Source: Pediococcus acidilactici
GTDB taxonomy: Bacteria; Bacillota; Bacilli; Lactobacillales; Lactobacillaceae
Assembly (NCBI GenBank): GCA_024970065.1
Contig: CP103908.1
Coordinates: 1,798,001-1,862,000 of the forward strand
Length of the DNA stretch: 64,000 nucleotides
Reading direction: 5' to 3'
The position numbers and the translations under genes are program-made. Of the stretch, positions 45,455 to 53,548 are shown piece by piece (positions within the stretch are counted from its first letter, which is position 1; every line of letters starts with the position of its first letter). The notes beneath the pieces are model-generated. The model saw only the letters and a list, made by a program, of their open reading frames with translations. It was not told where the DNA came from and did not search any database.

Positions 45455-45682
45455 CTAAAGTTCACCATCGTCAAAAATTGGTTCATGCATGGTTTCTACG
45501 TACTGAGCTGCTTTAGGCGTTACGTATAGTAACTGCCCTTCCTTTTGGAAAAGCTTGGTGTCAATCATTTTTTCCATTGCTAAACGTACCGTACCTTCGT
45601 CAAGATCTTGCTTGGCATATTTTAACTTTAAGTGTTGCGTCTTTCCCGCAGCGTTCAAAAATTCTAAATCTAATTGTTTCAT
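45455..45682 (-). CDS. DUF2922 family protein
   Basis: 75-residue protein of the DUF2922 family, unknown function. Typical pattern: MKQLDLEFLNAAGKTQHLKL (beta hairpin) and a helix with VRLAMEKMIDTKLF. These small proteins are nearly always encoded next to a DUF1659 gene in lactobacilli, as here (57 bases apart). Both may act as a small complex; this is unproved. Confidence 0.85.
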   Translation of the reverse strand: MKQLDLEFLNAAGKTQHLKLKYAKQDLDEGTVRLAMEKMIDTKLFQKEGQLLYVTPKAAQYVETMHEPIFDDGEL

Positions 45683-45739
45683 TGAATTGATCCTCCCGAG
45701 TTATTCTTAAACGATATATAAACCAACGCGTCGCGTGTT

Positions 45740-45946
45740 TTAATTTAAAATTACTTGTTCGGTAGTGACGACTTGTGCTTCCGTCACTTCGTCTTCTGAA
45801 AGCATTTCTAAGGCCCGTGCTAATTCTTCTACTTGTACAGCACTGACGTCTTTATCCACGTTAGCAAAGGAACGCCGTACTTTCTTATCATGCCCGGTTC
45901 CTTCCATTGTGAAGTTAATTCCCGTCTTTAACCAAGTTTTTTTCAT
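45740..45946 (-). CDS. DUF1659 family protein
   Basis: 68-residue protein, DUF1659 family, unknown function. It has basic N-terminus, then KVRRSFANVDKDVSAVQVEELARALEML. First gene of the DUF1659-DUF2922 pair. The ATG has TGAGGACAG upstream. No membrane or signal segment. Confidence 0.85.
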   Translation of the reverse strand: MKKTWLKTGINFTMEGTGHDKKVRRSFANVDKDVSAVQVEELARALEMLSEDEVTEAQVVTTEQVILN

Positions 45947-46197
45947 TTCACTGTCCTCATTTCTTAAGTCTTAAGTTTATAAGTGTCGCGACGACTTACA
46001 TTTACTAATAACAATTGCGCGGTAAAAAAGTAAACCTACTTTTTTAAATTTGAGATTCTTTTTTTAATCGTTTTCACCGGAATTTCGATTACGACATAAA
46101 AATGAAACCCCGTTAATTAAACCTGTACCCGTGTTTTAAAGAAAAACTTATCGTACTATAATAAGAAAATAATTAACGGGTGCATAAATAAAAACTA
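45947..46197. other. intergenic region upstream of DUF1659
   Basis: About 250 AT-rich bases with no gene. It must contain the minus-strand promoter of the DUF1659 pair. Confidence 0.5.
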
Positions 46198-46226
46198 TTG
46201 ACAACGTTTTTACAACAAGCTATATT
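46198..46226 (+). promoter_or_regulatory. consensus sigma-A promoter of a non-coding transcript
   Basis: TTGACA (46198-46203), exact 17-base spacer, TATATT (46221-46226). No protein gene lies downstream on this strand. Confidence 0.8.
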
Positions 46227-46232
46227 ATTAGT

Positions 46233-46336
46233 TGTACAGAGAGCCCGTTCCCTGTACTGAGTGTTTAAGTTATATCATTTTTTCCTGTAGCTAATTCTTC
46301 TACCCAAGGAGTTGGCTACTTCATCTCCTTTTTTTA
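46233..46336 (+). ncRNA. candidate small RNA of about 104 bases
   Basis: From the strong promoter to an intrinsic terminator (AAGGAGtTG / CAtCTCCTT, 46306-46330, then TTTTT), with no ribosome binding site plus start codon pair of any length in between. A first hairpin GTACAG...CTGTAC lies at 46233-46258. GTAGCTAA (46287-46294) can pair with TTGGCTAC (46312-46319), competing with the terminator stem, so an antiterminator/terminator switch is possible. It could be a trans-acting small RNA or an orphan regulatory leader. Confidence 0.6.
46306..46336 (+). terminator. terminator of the candidate small RNA
   Basis: Nine-pair stem with one T-T mismatch, 7-base loop GCTACTT, followed by a run of T. 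Confidence 0.8.
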
Positions 46337-46393
46337 CTTTCTTTCAATAAGACTTCTTCAAACTGAAGTCCTGTCTCATACTGGGACAACGCT

Positions 46394-46427
46394 AAAGAGG
46401 TTGGAATTATTTCCGACCTCTTTTTTT
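46394..46427 (+). terminator. second intrinsic terminator downstream of the small RNA
   Basis: AAAGAGGTtGGAA-ttat-TTCCgACCTCTTT followed by TTTT. It is preceded by GACTTC...GAAGTC (about 46350-46370), another short hairpin. Confidence 0.75.
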
Positions 46428-46450
46428 GCGTTCAAAAATTCATTTAACCT

Positions 46451-46486
46451 AAAAAAGCTAGGGGCCTCTTTACAGAGACTCCTAGC
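46451..46486 (-). terminator. intrinsic terminator of the amino-sugar PTS operon
   Basis: Minus strand GCTAGGAG-TCTCTGTAAAGAGG-CCCCTAGC followed by TTTTTT, about 27 bases past the nagA stop. Confidence 0.85.
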
Positions 46487-46512
46487 CTTAGTTTTACGGT
46501 TAGCGTGGTTTG

Positions 46513-47658
46513 TTAACCAAATACTTTAATTCCATCCAAATACGTCTTGTTCAAGTTCAATTCGTGGTCAAGGACGATGAAGTCAGCATCCCGACCTGGT
46601 AAAATGTGACCGCATTGGTCGCCAACGCCTGCACTATCGGCAGCATTTGCCGACGCCATGATGATGGCCTGTTCAGGAGTAGCCACGTTCCAATCAACCA
46701 CGTTCTTTACCGCGTCCTTCAGCAATAAAATGCTACCAGCCAAACTGTTGCTGCCATCCGTTAGTCGGGCTGTCCCATTGGCTACTTTAACTGGGAATTC
46801 ACCCAAGATGTAGTTGCCGTCCGGCATTAAGCCCGCCTTCATGCAGCCAGTCACTAAAGCAATATTTTGCGAAGTCTTGGTTTGCATCAAGATTTTAACC
46901 ACATAAGGGTTAACGTGATGTCCATCGCAAATTAATTCGTCAGTTACCCCATCTAAACTCATTGCCGCGCCGGCCATCCCTGGTTCACGGTGGTTAAGCC
47001 CACTCATTCCATTAAAGGTATGGGTAAACATCGTCGCGCCAGCCTCTACACAGGCCTTAGCTTGGTCAAAGGTCGCATCGCTATGTCCTAAAGCAACCAC
47101 TACGCCTTCGGAGCTAATCTTAGCGGTAAATTCTACTGCCCCTTCTCGTTCAGGAGCAATTGAGGTTTTCCGAATCATTCCTTGGGCGGCACTTTGCCAA
47201 GCGTGAAATTCGTCAACACTCGGATTCTCAAAGTACTTCGGATTTTGGGCACCCTTGTGTTTTTCGGTGTAATAAGGTCCTTCAAAATGGATTCCTTGAA
47301 CCTTGGCACCTTCGAAGTCGTCCACGTGATCACTAATCGTTTGAACCACTTGCTTTAATTGATCCGAGCTAGCGGTCAAGGTAGTTGGCAACCACGAAGT
47401 TACCCCGCATTCCAACAATCCCTTAGACATGGCGTTGATCCCTTCGGCGTCGGCATCCATCACATCGTGATTTAACAATCCGTGAATATGGGTGTCAACC
47501 AATCCGGGAGCTACCCATTGATCACCATAATCCACAATCTTACCGGTAGGCTTTTCCTTCTGATAACGACCAAATTTGCCATCAATTACTGGTAAATAGC
47601 CGCCCATTTCGACATTACTACCTAAGAAAAATTTTGCTGCATGAATATAGTATTCCAA
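46513..47658 (-). CDS. nagA: N-acetylglucosamine-/N-acetylgalactosamine-6-phosphate deacetylase
   Basis: Metal-dependent deacetylase, 381 residues: THIHG with H57 and H59, HFEGPY (metal/glutamate), HTFN and DGHH around 195-250, and a D-containing C-terminal strand (LAGSILLL). It removes the acetyl group of the amino-sugar phosphate. TTG start with TAGGAG site. Within this operon the substrate is likely GalNAc-6-phosphate. Last gene of the operon. Confidence 0.92.
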   Translation of the reverse strand: MEYYIHAAKFFLGSNVEMGGYLPVIDGKFGRYQKEKPTGKIVDYGDQWVAPGLVDTHIHGLLNHDVMDADAEGINAMSKGLLECGVTSWLPTTLTASSDQLKQVVQTISDHVDDFEGAKVQGIHFEGPYYTEKHKGAQNPKYFENPSVDEFHAWQSAAQGMIRKTSIAPEREGAVEFTAKISSEGVVVALGHSDATFDQAKACVEAGATMFTHTFNGMSGLNHREPGMAGAAMSLDGVTDELICDGHHVNPYVVKILMQTKTSQNIALVTGCMKAGLMPDGNYILGEFPVKVANGTARLTDGSNSLAGSILLLKDAVKNVVDWNVATPEQAIIMASANAADSAGVGDQCGHILPGRDADFIVLDHELNLNKTYLDGIKVFG

Positions 47659-47668
47659 AATATCGCTC

Positions 47669-48844
47669 CTAATCCTTAAAATCGTGAATGGTTACACCCT
47701 TAACTACCCGGTTAACTGTCCCAGTTGCTGAAGGTGTGTCTGGAGTGTTGTTAACCTTAACTGACGACAACAACGCTACCGTTTGTCCAAACATTACGTC
47801 AGGAAAAGCCATGTATCCATCCGGAATTTGGTCGTTCCCGTTAGCAAAGGTGAAGTTTGCTCCGGCAAAATTATTGTCGGAATTTACGCCAACTCCCATC
47901 ACGACTGGTGCAATTTCGTCGCCGGCTACTTCGTCTAAAATATCAACGTCGTATTGTCGCGTATAGGCTTCGTTGCTGACGAAGTCAAAAAGGAGGGTCT
48001 TGTCATTCACAAATGACTTTGGACCGTGACGGAAGCCCATGGAAGTATCGAAGACGGTGGCCTTTTGACCAGCCGTGAGTTCCAAAACTTTAAGTTGAGT
48101 TTCCCGAGTCAATCCGCCAAGCGCCCCAGATCCAAGGTAAACGATCCGGTCAAAATCAGTATCAACGATTTTTTGAATTTCATCTACCCGATCGATGACT
48201 TCGTGGCCCATCTTGCTGATAGCCTTCACGTAAGCCTCTTTTTGCGCATCCGTATGTTGCACATCAAAAACTAACAACGTGGTCAATAGCATGCAACTAA
48301 AACTGCCGGTCATGGCAAAGCCCTTATCGTTTGAACGCGCAGGTTGCATTAAGACTAGGTTATTTTCATCACTTTGTGCATGTTGGGCTAATTTTCCTTC
48401 TGGTGCACAGGTGATCGTTAGTTGATAAAGGTGACGAACGTACTTTTCAGCAATATCGACCGTTGCGACACTTTCAGGACTGTTTCCACTCCGCGCAAAG
48501 GAAACTAACAGCGTCGGAGTATCTTTTTCAAGGTATTGTTTAGGGGTCGACACAATTTTGGTCGTGTCAATCGCTTCAAAACGGAAGTGCTTTCGGTCAC
48601 CATTTTCAGTTAAGTATGGTGCCGCCGTATCCCCAACGTAAGCAGATGAGCCCGCACCGGTGAAAATCACCCGGACTGGTTCGTTGAATTCGTTTTCAAT
48701 TTTCGTCAAAAATTCCGTAATATCCGTCTTCGCGGATTGGTAATTTTGCCAAGCTTCTTCCCATAATTCCGGTTCTTGTTGAATTTCACGAGTGGTAATC
48801 ACCGCTCCCATCTTGGTTAACTCATCATCTGTCTTGTTAAACAT
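47669..48844 (-). CDS. agaS: AgaS-like SIS-domain isomerase/deaminase
   Basis: 391 residues with two SIS domains (TGAGSSAYVGD at about 66; SFARSGNSPES at about 122). AgaS family: galactosamine-6-phosphate deaminase/isomerase yielding tagatose-6-phosphate and ammonia. GAGGAGAATT site before the ATG; ten bases before nagA. Together nagA and agaS turn GalNAc-6-P into tagatose-6-P. Confidence 0.9.
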   Translation of the reverse strand: MFNKTDDELTKMGAVITTREIQQEPELWEEAWQNYQSAKTDITEFLTKIENEFNEPVRVIFTGAGSSAYVGDTAAPYLTENGDRKHFRFEAIDTTKIVSTPKQYLEKDTPTLLVSFARSGNSPESVATVDIAEKYVRHLYQLTITCAPEGKLAQHAQSDENNLVLMQPARSNDKGFAMTGSFSCMLLTTLLVFDVQHTDAQKEAYVKAISKMGHEVIDRVDEIQKIVDTDFDRIVYLGSGALGGLTRETQLKVLELTAGQKATVFDTSMGFRHGPKSFVNDKTLLFDFVSNEAYTRQYDVDILDEVAGDEIAPVVMGVGVNSDNNFAGANFTFANGNDQIPDGYMAFPDVMFGQTVALLSSVKVNNTPDTPSATGTVNRVVKGVTIHDFKD

Positions 48845-48867
48845 AAAGTAATTCTCCTCTCAATCCT

Positions 48868-49608
48868 TCAGTGTCGATACTTGATATTGTAGACGAACTG
48901 ATCGCCCCGAGCACTGCTAATGGTGTACTCGATAATTTCATTCTTGTGATTATACGTCGTTCGTCGCGCTAAAAATCCGGCAGTGTTGGAAGCAACGTTC
49001 AGTAGTTTAGCATCCTCATCACTGATAATCCCCACTGACAAACGTTCGTCAGCAACTTTTACTTTTTCACCGTAATCCTCCAAAAAGATTGCGTACAGTG
49101 AACGTTGCTTAAGCTCAAGATCATCCCGGCTTAAATTTGGAAACTTAGCTTGCGGAAGGTAAGTTCGATCGATCATAATCGGCTGCCCATCTGCTAAACG
49201 CAAACGTTTCAGCTTAATCAAACAGGACCCCACCGGTACCTTTAGCTTTTGACTAAAGTACTCGTCCGCATCCCGCTGGTACATTTCCAAAATCCGGGTT
49301 TCGGGCTTGCGTCCCATCGACTTCATTTGCTCGGTAAAGCTGTATTCGTCACCAATTTTTTGCGTGTAATCAATCATGTTGGCCACGAAAGTTCCCTTAC
49401 CGCGCTGCCGGTAAATATAGCCGATGTTTTCTAGCTCCGATAACGCCTCCCGAACCGTATTGCGACTAACCGCGTATTTACGCATAATCTCGCGTTCGGA
49501 CAGCAACTTATCGTTGGGCTGGTAGTTATTTTTAATCTCTTTTCGCAAAACGTCCACGAGTTGACTGTACACGGGACGTTTTTCGTTGTATTTAAATTCC
49601 ATAATCAT
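48868..49608 (-). CDS. GntR-family regulator with UTRA domain
   Basis: 246 residues. Winged-helix GntR domain at about 5-72 (LLSEREIMRKYAVSRNTVREALSELENIG) and a C-terminal UTRA ligand-binding domain (about 90-240). UTRA regulators usually sense sugar phosphates; here probably GalN-6-P or GalNAc-6-P (AgaR/GnbR-like). Encoded inside the operon. Start could be the ATG at 49608 or 49602. Confidence 0.9.
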   Translation of the reverse strand: MIMEFKYNEKRPVYSQLVDVLRKEIKNNYQPNDKLLSEREIMRKYAVSRNTVREALSELENIGYIYRQRGKGTFVANMIDYTQKIGDEYSFTEQMKSMGRKPETRILEMYQRDADEYFSQKLKVPVGSCLIKLKRLRLADGQPIMIDRTYLPQAKFPNLSRDDLELKQRSLYAIFLEDYGEKVKVADERLSVGIISDEDAKLLNVASNTAGFLARRTTYNHKNEIIEYTISSARGDQFVYNIKYRH

Positions 49609-49689
49609 TCCGCTCTTTCTAAACCGGTTTCATAATGACAATATGATACACCAGATTCATGAAAGTCGGATACTAAAAGTGCAAATAAA

Positions 49690-50520
49690 TTAAGCTGCTT
49701 TTCCGATTACACCTAGTGCAGATAGTACCACTGCCACGATAATTACGATAAAGATTGCCTTGGTGGAAGTCATCCGTTTCTTACCAAGCATCCAGTAGAT
49801 TGCGCCAACAATTAATGCAGGAACTAATTTTGGCATGATCATGTCAATCTTATCTTGGAAGTTAACCGTCATCTTTCCTAAGTGCGCCACGAGGGTAACT
49901 TGGGTGTTAACCATGGTAGCTGCTAAGGCACCCACAACGTAAACCCCGAGGAGGGTTGCTGCGTCAGTCAATGCGTTTAATTGGCCTTGCATTTCGTTAA
50001 CCAAGCTAACCCCTTGTTTGTAAGCAAACTTCAATTGGATCCACCGGAACCACATGATGACGAAGTTAACCAGCATCCATAAGATTGCTCCGAAGGCATT
50101 TCCTTGAACCGCCATATTTGCGGCAATCGCACCCATAATTGCGGGAATGAGGGCTGCGAAAATTGAGTCCCCAATTGCGGCAAACGGACCCATTAAACCA
50201 GCTTTAATACCAGCAACGGTTTCGAGTGAGTCAACCCCTTCTTTTTCTTCCAAAGCCATATCGATTCCTTCGATAATGGTGTTAAAGAAGTTACTGGTGT
50301 TGAAGAATTGGTTTTGCATCTTCATCATTTTTTTCAATTCAGGAGTATGGTCACCATACATCTTCCGCAATTGCGGCAAGATTAGGTACAAGTATGATGA
50401 ACCTTGCATCCGTTCGTAGTTCCATCCAACTTGGTTGAAAAGAATGTTCCGGATGTTCATTTGTTTGAAGTCTTTATCGTTTAGTTTATAAGCTACTTTG
50501 TTTTTAGAGTTCGTCGCCAT
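49690..50520 (-). CDS. PTS mannose-family EIID component
   Basis: 276 residues, EIID of the mannose/N-acetylgalactosamine/sorbose class; family features include RGMxYxQ-like FNQVGWNYERMQGSSYLYLILP and the GPFAAIGDSIF motif. The ATG at 50520 (MATNSKNK) lies inside the end of EIIC (17-base overlap), which implies translational coupling. The C-terminal part holds four to five helices. Confidence 0.9.
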   Translation of the reverse strand: MATNSKNKVAYKLNDKDFKQMNIRNILFNQVGWNYERMQGSSYLYLILPQLRKMYGDHTPELKKMMKMQNQFFNTSNFFNTIIEGIDMALEEKEGVDSLETVAGIKAGLMGPFAAIGDSIFAALIPAIMGAIAANMAVQGNAFGAILWMLVNFVIMWFRWIQLKFAYKQGVSLVNEMQGQLNALTDAATLLGVYVVGALAATMVNTQVTLVAHLGKMTVNFQDKIDMIMPKLVPALIVGAIYWMLGKKRMTSTKAIFIVIIVAVVLSALGVIGKAA

Positions 50521-51421
50521 GAATCTCACCATCCTGTTCATCTAAATCTGTCGCGTTACCAGCTGACTTCGGTGCTGCAGCAACCATATTTTGTTTCTTT
50601 ACCGAACGGTTGTATTGCATTGCTGCAAGAGCAAATCCAATCAAGGCAATTCCCAACATTGGTAAGTTTGCAAATACGGTAGTGAACTTAGCATTCATGC
50701 CCGCAATGGTCGTTCCCAAAGTAGAAATGTTGGTGTAAAGCGTTGAAAGCATTGCAGTAATTACGAAACCTAAAATGAGGTATGGCCAATGTTTCTTAAC
50801 TGGTAGGTAACGAAGTAAGATTGCGAAACCAACTGCTGGAAGTAATGCTCCGGCGGTTGCCAAACCGTTACTTAACCACAAAAGGTTGGTGTTCATGTAA
50901 TCTACGGCTGTCCGTACGAATGGACCACCAAATGCAAGTGCTAAGAATACTGGAATACCACGTGATAACGTCCATGGAAGGTAACCATAAAGGAAGTTCC
51001 GTTCAATTCCCTTATAGTTTTCTTCGTCGATCATCTTATCAATTCTGTGCTGGAAGAAGGTGTTCGCAAACCGTGCGAGAATATCGGTTTGGATCATCAA
51101 ACTAGCTACCGGAACCCCTAAAGCTGCTACGGCAACTTCTGCTTTCATTCCGGTACCAATCGCAAACGCGGTTGCTAAAACAGTTCCGGAGTTGGCGTCA
51201 ATCTTGGAAGCGCCACCAAAAGTTCCGACACCTAAAACGGTCAATTGTAAACTACCACCGATTAACAAACCGGTTTTTAAATCGCCCATTACTAAACCAG
51301 CGACGATTCCAGCCCAAATTGGTTGGCTCAAACTGGTTTGAACGGTCAATTCATCCATGATTTGCCACATTGAATAAATCGTTAATATAATAACTTGCCA
51401 AATTGCAATACCTGAACCCAT
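50504..51421 (-). CDS. PTS mannose-family EIIC component
   Basis: 305 residues, the membrane translocation subunit (EII-Sor type), about eight helices. Signature MGDLKTGLLIGGSLQLTVLGVG at about 45-66. An acidic polar tail (DLDEQDGEIHGDEL) follows the last helix. AAGGAGGG site before the ATG. It couples with EIID. Confidence 0.91.
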   Translation of the reverse strand: MGSGIAIWQVIILTIYSMWQIMDELTVQTSLSQPIWAGIVAGLVMGDLKTGLLIGGSLQLTVLGVGTFGGASKIDANSGTVLATAFAIGTGMKAEVAVAALGVPVASLMIQTDILARFANTFFQHRIDKMIDEENYKGIERNFLYGYLPWTLSRGIPVFLALAFGGPFVRTAVDYMNTNLLWLSNGLATAGALLPAVGFAILLRYLPVKKHWPYLILGFVITAMLSTLYTNISTLGTTIAGMNAKFTTVFANLPMLGIALIGFALAAMQYNRSVKKQNMVAAAPKSAGNATDLDEQDGEIHGDEL

Positions 51422-51441
51422 GAGAATCCCTCCTTATTTAA

Positions 51442-51936
51442 TTAGTTTTTTGGTTTAAATTTCTTGAGAATTTCCATAAAGTCGTTTGCTTGGTCACCGG
51501 GAACCATTTGTTGAGTAAGCTTAATTCCCTTTTCGTGCAACGCGTTGAATGCATCCACGTCTTCTTGTACAACGTTAATGGAGTTAGTCAATTGGGTAGT
51601 TTCGTCAGTTTGGGACATGTTACCCACGTTAATGGCTTCGAGCTTTACCCCATCATTAACTAAATCTAACAAGATTTGTGGGCGCTTAACCACGATAAAT
51701 ACCTTTTGGGAATCGTAGCCACCCCGGTTAATATGGTCAGCCGCTACCTTTTCAGGAAGCACACTTAAATCTACTCCTGCAGGACGGGCTAATTTTAATC
51801 CCGCCTTTTCAATGTCACTAGCTGCAACTTGATCGTCAATTACCATAATCCGTGTAACGCCTAATTTGGTAGTCCACAAGTTTGCAACTTGGCCGTGAAT
51901 TAAACGTCCGTCAATTCGTACTGCTGTAATTGCCAT
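51442..51936 (-). CDS. PTS mannose-family EIIB component
   Basis: 164 residues with phospho-histidine H14 in RIDGRLIHGQVA. AAAGGAGTG site before the ATG at 51936; a GTG three codons earlier overlaps it. Of the four subunits (A, B, C, D), the EIIA gene is not seen; it may have been lost or lie elsewhere. It is now the first intact gene of the operon. Confidence 0.92.
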   Translation of the reverse strand: MAITAVRIDGRLIHGQVANLWTTKLGVTRIMVIDDQVAASDIEKAGLKLARPAGVDLSVLPEKVAADHINRGGYDSQKVFIVVKRPQILLDLVNDGVKLEAINVGNMSQTDETTQLTNSINVVQEDVDAFNALHEKGIKLTQQMVPGDQANDFMEILKKFKPKN

Positions 51937-51956
51937 CCTACTCACTCCTTTATTTT

Positions 51957-52155
51957 TTAAAACTCTGTTAATAAAATTACTGTTTCTAAGCCCTTGAGGC
52001 GGTACGGAATGGTTAACACTCCGTTTTGGTCCGGTTGGGCAGTCACCGGCATGCTTTGCAACTGCGCCCCTTCGTGGAAGTAGAGCTTCCAGTGTTGGTT
52101 CGCCTTTGCTTTAGTAAGGTGTACTTGAATCTGTGGTTGTTCATCAATTGTTTTT
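51957..52155 (-). pseudogene. 3'-terminal fragment of a gene truncated at the prophage border
   Basis: The minus strand has about 62 codons in frame, ending in a stop at 51957-51959: ...HWKLYFHEGAQLQSMPV...LKGLETVILLTEF. The frame is broken by a TGA near 52157, just where the sequence turns to AT-rich phage-like DNA. The segment is coupled to EIIB (21 bases), so it was the previous gene of the amino-sugar operon. In related gnb/aga operons this place is held by a glycosidase; the beta-strand-rich end would fit, but I cannot assign a family. Confidence 0.65.
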
Positions 52156-52237
52156 ATTATTCAAAATGTTGCAAATGGCTTTATATAGCCATTTTTAAAA
52201 AATAAAAAAACATAAAAAGCAATAAAAAAACGTGGGT

Positions 52238-52267
52238 ATGTCCCCAAGATGTCCCCACAGTCCCCAA
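52238..52267. repeat. three tandem GTCCCCA repeats near the attachment region
   Basis: TGTCCCCA-aga-TGTCCCCA-ca-GTCCCCA, spacing 10-11 bases (one helical turn). Possible arm-type binding sites for the phage integrase or excisionase. Confidence 0.5.
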
Positions 52268-52515
52268 TTAAAAAAGAGGCAACTTCATCTAAAATAGACA
52301 AGATAAAAACCGTTCGATTAATTTCGAGCGGCTTTATACTGCTTATTAGCATACCTTGCCAATAACTTCAGTGTGCATATCCTTGCATTTTATTTGAAAT
52401 ACTTCTAGATTAGTTTACAATAGAATTTGTATCTCATTTCGTATTTTGAGGATCTCCCCCCTTAGCTATATACTTGCATTTTCAAAATATAGAAATAAGA
52501 TATACAAACAAAAAA

Positions 52516-52655
52516 TCACGCAGCCTATTCATAGGCTGGTGATTCCTTGGCAAGCCTGATATTCTTTGGAGGAACCTAGCTTGCAGCTTCATTGTAATAC
52601 TTTATTTGTATTAAGGAAAGCCCACTTAACCAATTATTGGTCGAGTGGACTTTTT
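52516..52655 (+). ncRNA. candidate structured RNA at the prophage edge
   Basis: Four consecutive hairpins: TCACgCAGCCTAT-tc-ATAGGCTGgTGA (52516-52542), GCAAGC...GCTTGC (52550-52584), AATAC...GTATT (52596-52612), then a terminator with arms ACCAAT / ATTGGT extended by AGCCCACT / AGTGGaCT (52617-52650) and a T run. No start codon with a ribosome site is included. Upstream promoter is weak. Possibly a phage-encoded small RNA or a type I antitoxin; uncertain. Confidence 0.4.
52617..52655 (+). terminator. strong intrinsic terminator
   Basis: AAAGcCCACTtaACCAAT-t-ATTGGTcgAGTGGaCTTT, followed by TT; works mainly in the plus direction. Confidence 0.78.
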
Positions 52656-52852
52656 CTGTATTTTAAGTTATTTTTCCGAAATAATTGGCGTGGATAAGTT
52701 TTCTTCCTACGTTGGAGAATAATGATGTCATTTCAATAAAAAATAGGAGAACTTAATTCAAGAGCCTACTCCCCCTTTAACCCTTAAACTAATTCTCCTA
52801 CTAATGGTAATCCTACACCCAAATACACTTTAAAACAACCTGCCCAGACAAC

Positions 52853-52882
52853 AAAAAAGCCTCCATCCGAAGACAGAGGCTA
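52853..52882 (-). terminator. minus-strand terminator after the phage lysis region
   Basis: AGCCTC-tgtcttcggatg-GAGGCT followed by TTTTTTG on the minus strand. Confidence 0.8.
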
Positions 52883-52909
52883 ACTAATTACTTCCTAATT
52901 TTAATAAGC

Positions 52910-53098
52910 TTAAAAATTACTATGGTCATTAATGCTAATTTGTAACCGATCCAGCGGTTCACCGTACATACCTGCCCAACTGTCGTAACCAGCTACCGAA
53001 CCATTGTCGGCACAGGTACCGAGATAACCAGCACGTTGTGTAGTTTGCGACCCGGTTCTGTTCCTATCAATAAACCCCCCGAATGTAACTTTGGCGAG
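52910..53098 (-). pseudogene. start-less open frame, possible lysin or tail remnant
   Basis: Minus-strand frame open for about 62 codons between stops, without an initiation codon near its start: VTFGGFIDRNRTGSQ..., then AGYLGTCADNGSVAGYD and WAGMYGEPLDRLQISIND. Glycine- and aromatic-rich beta pattern, ending in a DRLQI segment that recalls ChW-type surface repeats. Probably the leftover of a phage wall-binding protein. Length and function cannot be fixed. Confidence 0.45.
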
Positions 53099-53126
53099 TT
53101 ACGGGACGACATTTAATTAACGCTGT

Positions 53127-53369
53127 TTAAAACAGCAGGCTAACAACCCACATGGCTAACCATGCAATCAAACTAACTGCACCAACAAAGCCCCAATTTA
53201 AAACTATGCTGAACACGAATAACCAGAATGCAAACTTGCGTAATCCTTTGAAATCATCATAACTAAAGGCTGATTGACCACTAGCTTTACGGGCGTTTGA
53301 CCTATCTGCATGTTGCTCATGGTGATACCAACGACTTAAACCTAGTAATTGTAATAAACTTCCAAACAT
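53127..53369 (-). CDS. small phage membrane protein
   Basis: 80-residue protein. N-terminal half is polar (RWYHHEQHADRSNARKASGQSAF); C-terminal half has two membrane segments (about 46-62 and 64-79). It is at the very end of the late region, past the holin. It may be a moron-like gene, for example superinfection exclusion. AAGGGAGA site before the ATG. Confidence 0.7.
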   Translation of the reverse strand: MFGSLLQLLGLSRWYHHEQHADRSNARKASGQSAFSYDDFKGLRKFAFWLFVFSIVLNWGFVGAVSLIAWLAMWVVSLLF

Positions 53370-53506
53370 TTAACATTGTCTCCCTTATTTATCAGACTCT
53401 GAAATTGTTGGTATTCCGTTTTATTATTGCGGCTAATATTCAAACTGCTCCTTTAACTTATGACCATAATGTAATATTATATATGACACTTGTCAATGGT
53501 TAAACA

Positions 53507-53540
53507 CAAAAAAAGTCCCCCACGCCGAAGCGCAGGGGAT
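53507..53540 (-). terminator. intrinsic terminator of the phage lysis operon
   Basis: Minus strand CCCCtgCGC-ttcg-GCGtgGGGG followed by ACTTTTTTT, just past the holin stop. Confidence 0.85.
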
Positions 53541-53548
53541 TAATTATA

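Larger units (their letters stand above)
52156..52909. other. gene-free phage/chromosome border region
   Basis: About 750 bases without a convincing gene. It contains three TGTCCCCA-like repeats at 52238-52266, a run of hairpins at 52516-52655 ending in a strong terminator, a 57-base inverted repeat with TAGGAGAA / TTCTCCTA ends (52744-52800), and a minus-strand terminator at 52853-52882. Confidence 0.6.

Noticed and set aside
50504..50520. Frameshift between EIIC and EIID
   Set aside because: The 17-base overlap is normal translational coupling; both proteins are full length.
52238..52267. CRISPR-like short repeats
   Set aside because: Only three 7-8 base copies without spacers of even length; no cas genes.
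52482..52592. 36-codon minus-strand frame (MKLQARFLQRIS...) as a toxin peptide
   Set aside because: No ribosome binding site and it runs through the hairpin run; kept only as a thought for the structured region.
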